The notes under the pieces: generated by a model | Told to the model about the DNA's origin: nothing | Database searches by the model: none | The model's input: only the letters and a program-made list of their open reading frames with translations | Program-made: the position numbers and the translations under genes | Shown here: positions 32,977-33,416 of the stretch, piece by piece | How positions within the stretch are numbered: position 1 is the first letter of the stretch | Layout: every line of letters starts with the position of its first letter | Assembly (NCBI GenBank): GCA_035938265.1 | Contig: DASZHA010000119.1 | Location: 1-33,416 of the forward strand | Source: DASZHA01 sp035938265 | Lineage (GTDB): Bacteria; Chloroflexota; Dormibacteria; DASZGP01 | Reading direction: 5' to 3' | Length of the DNA stretch: 33,416 nt

Positions 32977-33416
32977 TGCTTGTCCTCGGCCGGCTTCTCG
33001 GCGTCAGCGGGGGGCTCGGCGGCGGTCTCGTCTGGCACCTCAGCCTCTGGCTCGGTTGCTTGGGCAGCGGGAGCCTCAGCCTCGGTGGCGACCTCGGTTT
33101 CGGCGGCTGGCGCCTCACCCTCTGGCTCGGGGGTCGCCTCGGCGGCGGGCTCGTCAGCTGTGCCGTCAGCCTCAGCGGTGCCAGACCCACCGTCCGCGGC
33201 GGCGGTCTCGACCTCTGTCGCGGGGGCGGTGTCAGCCACAGCTTCAGCTTCCTCGGCGACAGGTGCCTCCGACGACGGCGGCGCGGCAGCCTCGGCTGCG
33301 GCGCGGGCGATCGCCTTCTTGTTCAGCTTCGGCTTTTTCTCCGCCTGCGGATACTCCTTAACCGTGCGCTCAAGCAGGCCCTCGGAGACCAGCAGCTGGC
33401 GCGCGGTGTCGGTCGG
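32973..33416 (-). CDS. rpsP: Ribosomal protein bS16, C-terminal part with a long acidic tail (cut by the window edge)
   Basis: The frame is open from the right edge of the window to the TGA at 32973, giving 147 visible residues. The first visible residues, PTDTARQLLVSEGLLERT, match the bS16 segment normally written G-A-Q-P-T-D-T-V. KEYPQAEKKPKLNKKAIARA completes the core. About 108 residues of Ala/Glu/Pro/Thr-rich tail follow, far longer than in ordinary bS16 (about 80-90 residues in total). An internal GTG at 33239 could be mistaken for a start, but continuity with the bS16 core shows it is inside the gene. ffh, the usual upstream neighbour, would lie outside the window. Confidence 0.93.
   Translation of the reverse strand, partial: PTDTARQLLVSEGLLERTVKEYPQAEKKPKLNKKAIARAAAEAAAPPSSEAPVAEEAEAVADTAPATEVETAAADGGSGTAEADGTADEPAAEATPEPEGEAPAAETEVATEAEAPAAQATEPEAEVPDETAAEPPADAEKPAEDKQ

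Noticed and set aside
32973..33239. A separate 88-residue acidic protein starting at 33239
   Set aside because: The frame continues upstream without a stop into the conserved PTDT segment of bS16, so this is the tail of rpsP.

Overview
This is a GC-rich (about two thirds G+C by eye), gene-dense bacterial chromosome segment. Every gene I can support lies on the minus strand, so the window reads from right (33416) to left (1) in the direction of transcription. The content is mostly core information processing and envelope precursor synthesis: 30 coding regions, two of them cut by the window edges. I see no rRNA, tRNA, insertion sequence, phage, CRISPR array or plus-strand gene, and no gene-free stretch over about 300 bases. 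The longest gap is 154 bases, upstream of rpsB. The MEP pathway genes, a bifunctional Rel, an eukaryote/archaeal-type ProRS, a SigB/SigF-type sigma factor beside an RsbW-like protein, and the merging of the rpsP, rpsB, rel-hisS-aspS and alaS neighbourhoods suggest a high-GC terrestrial bacterium of the Chloroflexota/Dormibacterota/Actinobacteriota side of the tree. That placement is an inference and is not proven by the sequence.

Layout in transcription order. (1) 33416-28786: rpsP (cut), khpA, rimM, trmD, rplS, rnhB, yraN and a membrane-anchored polysaccharide deacetylase. Most neighbours overlap by 1 or 4 bases. lepB, often found between rplS and rnhB, is absent. (2) 28740-26358: comM and dprA. 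(3) 26279-23323: topA and a small two-span membrane protein. (4) 23168-20185: rpsB, tsf, pyrH, frr. (5) 20145-15035: uppS, cdsA, dxr, rseP, ispG, which covers isoprenoid precursor synthesis, the lipid carrier, CDP-diacylglycerol and a site-2 protease. (6) 14962-13448: proS. (7) 13398-6421: rel, a Nudix hydrolase, hisS, aspS, an 87-residue membrane protein and a YihY family membrane protein. (8) 6330-4650: a 66-residue membrane protein, an aberrant RsbW-like protein and a sigma factor. (9) 4567-1: alaS, an FtsA/PilM-like actin-fold ATPase and the N-terminal part of a single-span membrane protein that runs off the window.

The less ordinary parts are these. The RsbW-like protein has lost the catalytic Glu and Asn of its N box and carries a coiled-coil insert where the ATP-lid boxes should be. 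The ATPase plus membrane-protein pair is translationally coupled to alaS. Several genes without a Shine-Dalgarno have a -10-like hexamer 6 to 9 bases before the start codon, and rel and uppS share an identical 12-mer there, which points to leaderless transcription. Long acidic Ala/Pro/Glu tails occur on bS16, KhpA and uS2. IspG carries an insertion of about 40 residues. AspRS has the His31 signature of a non-discriminating enzyme.
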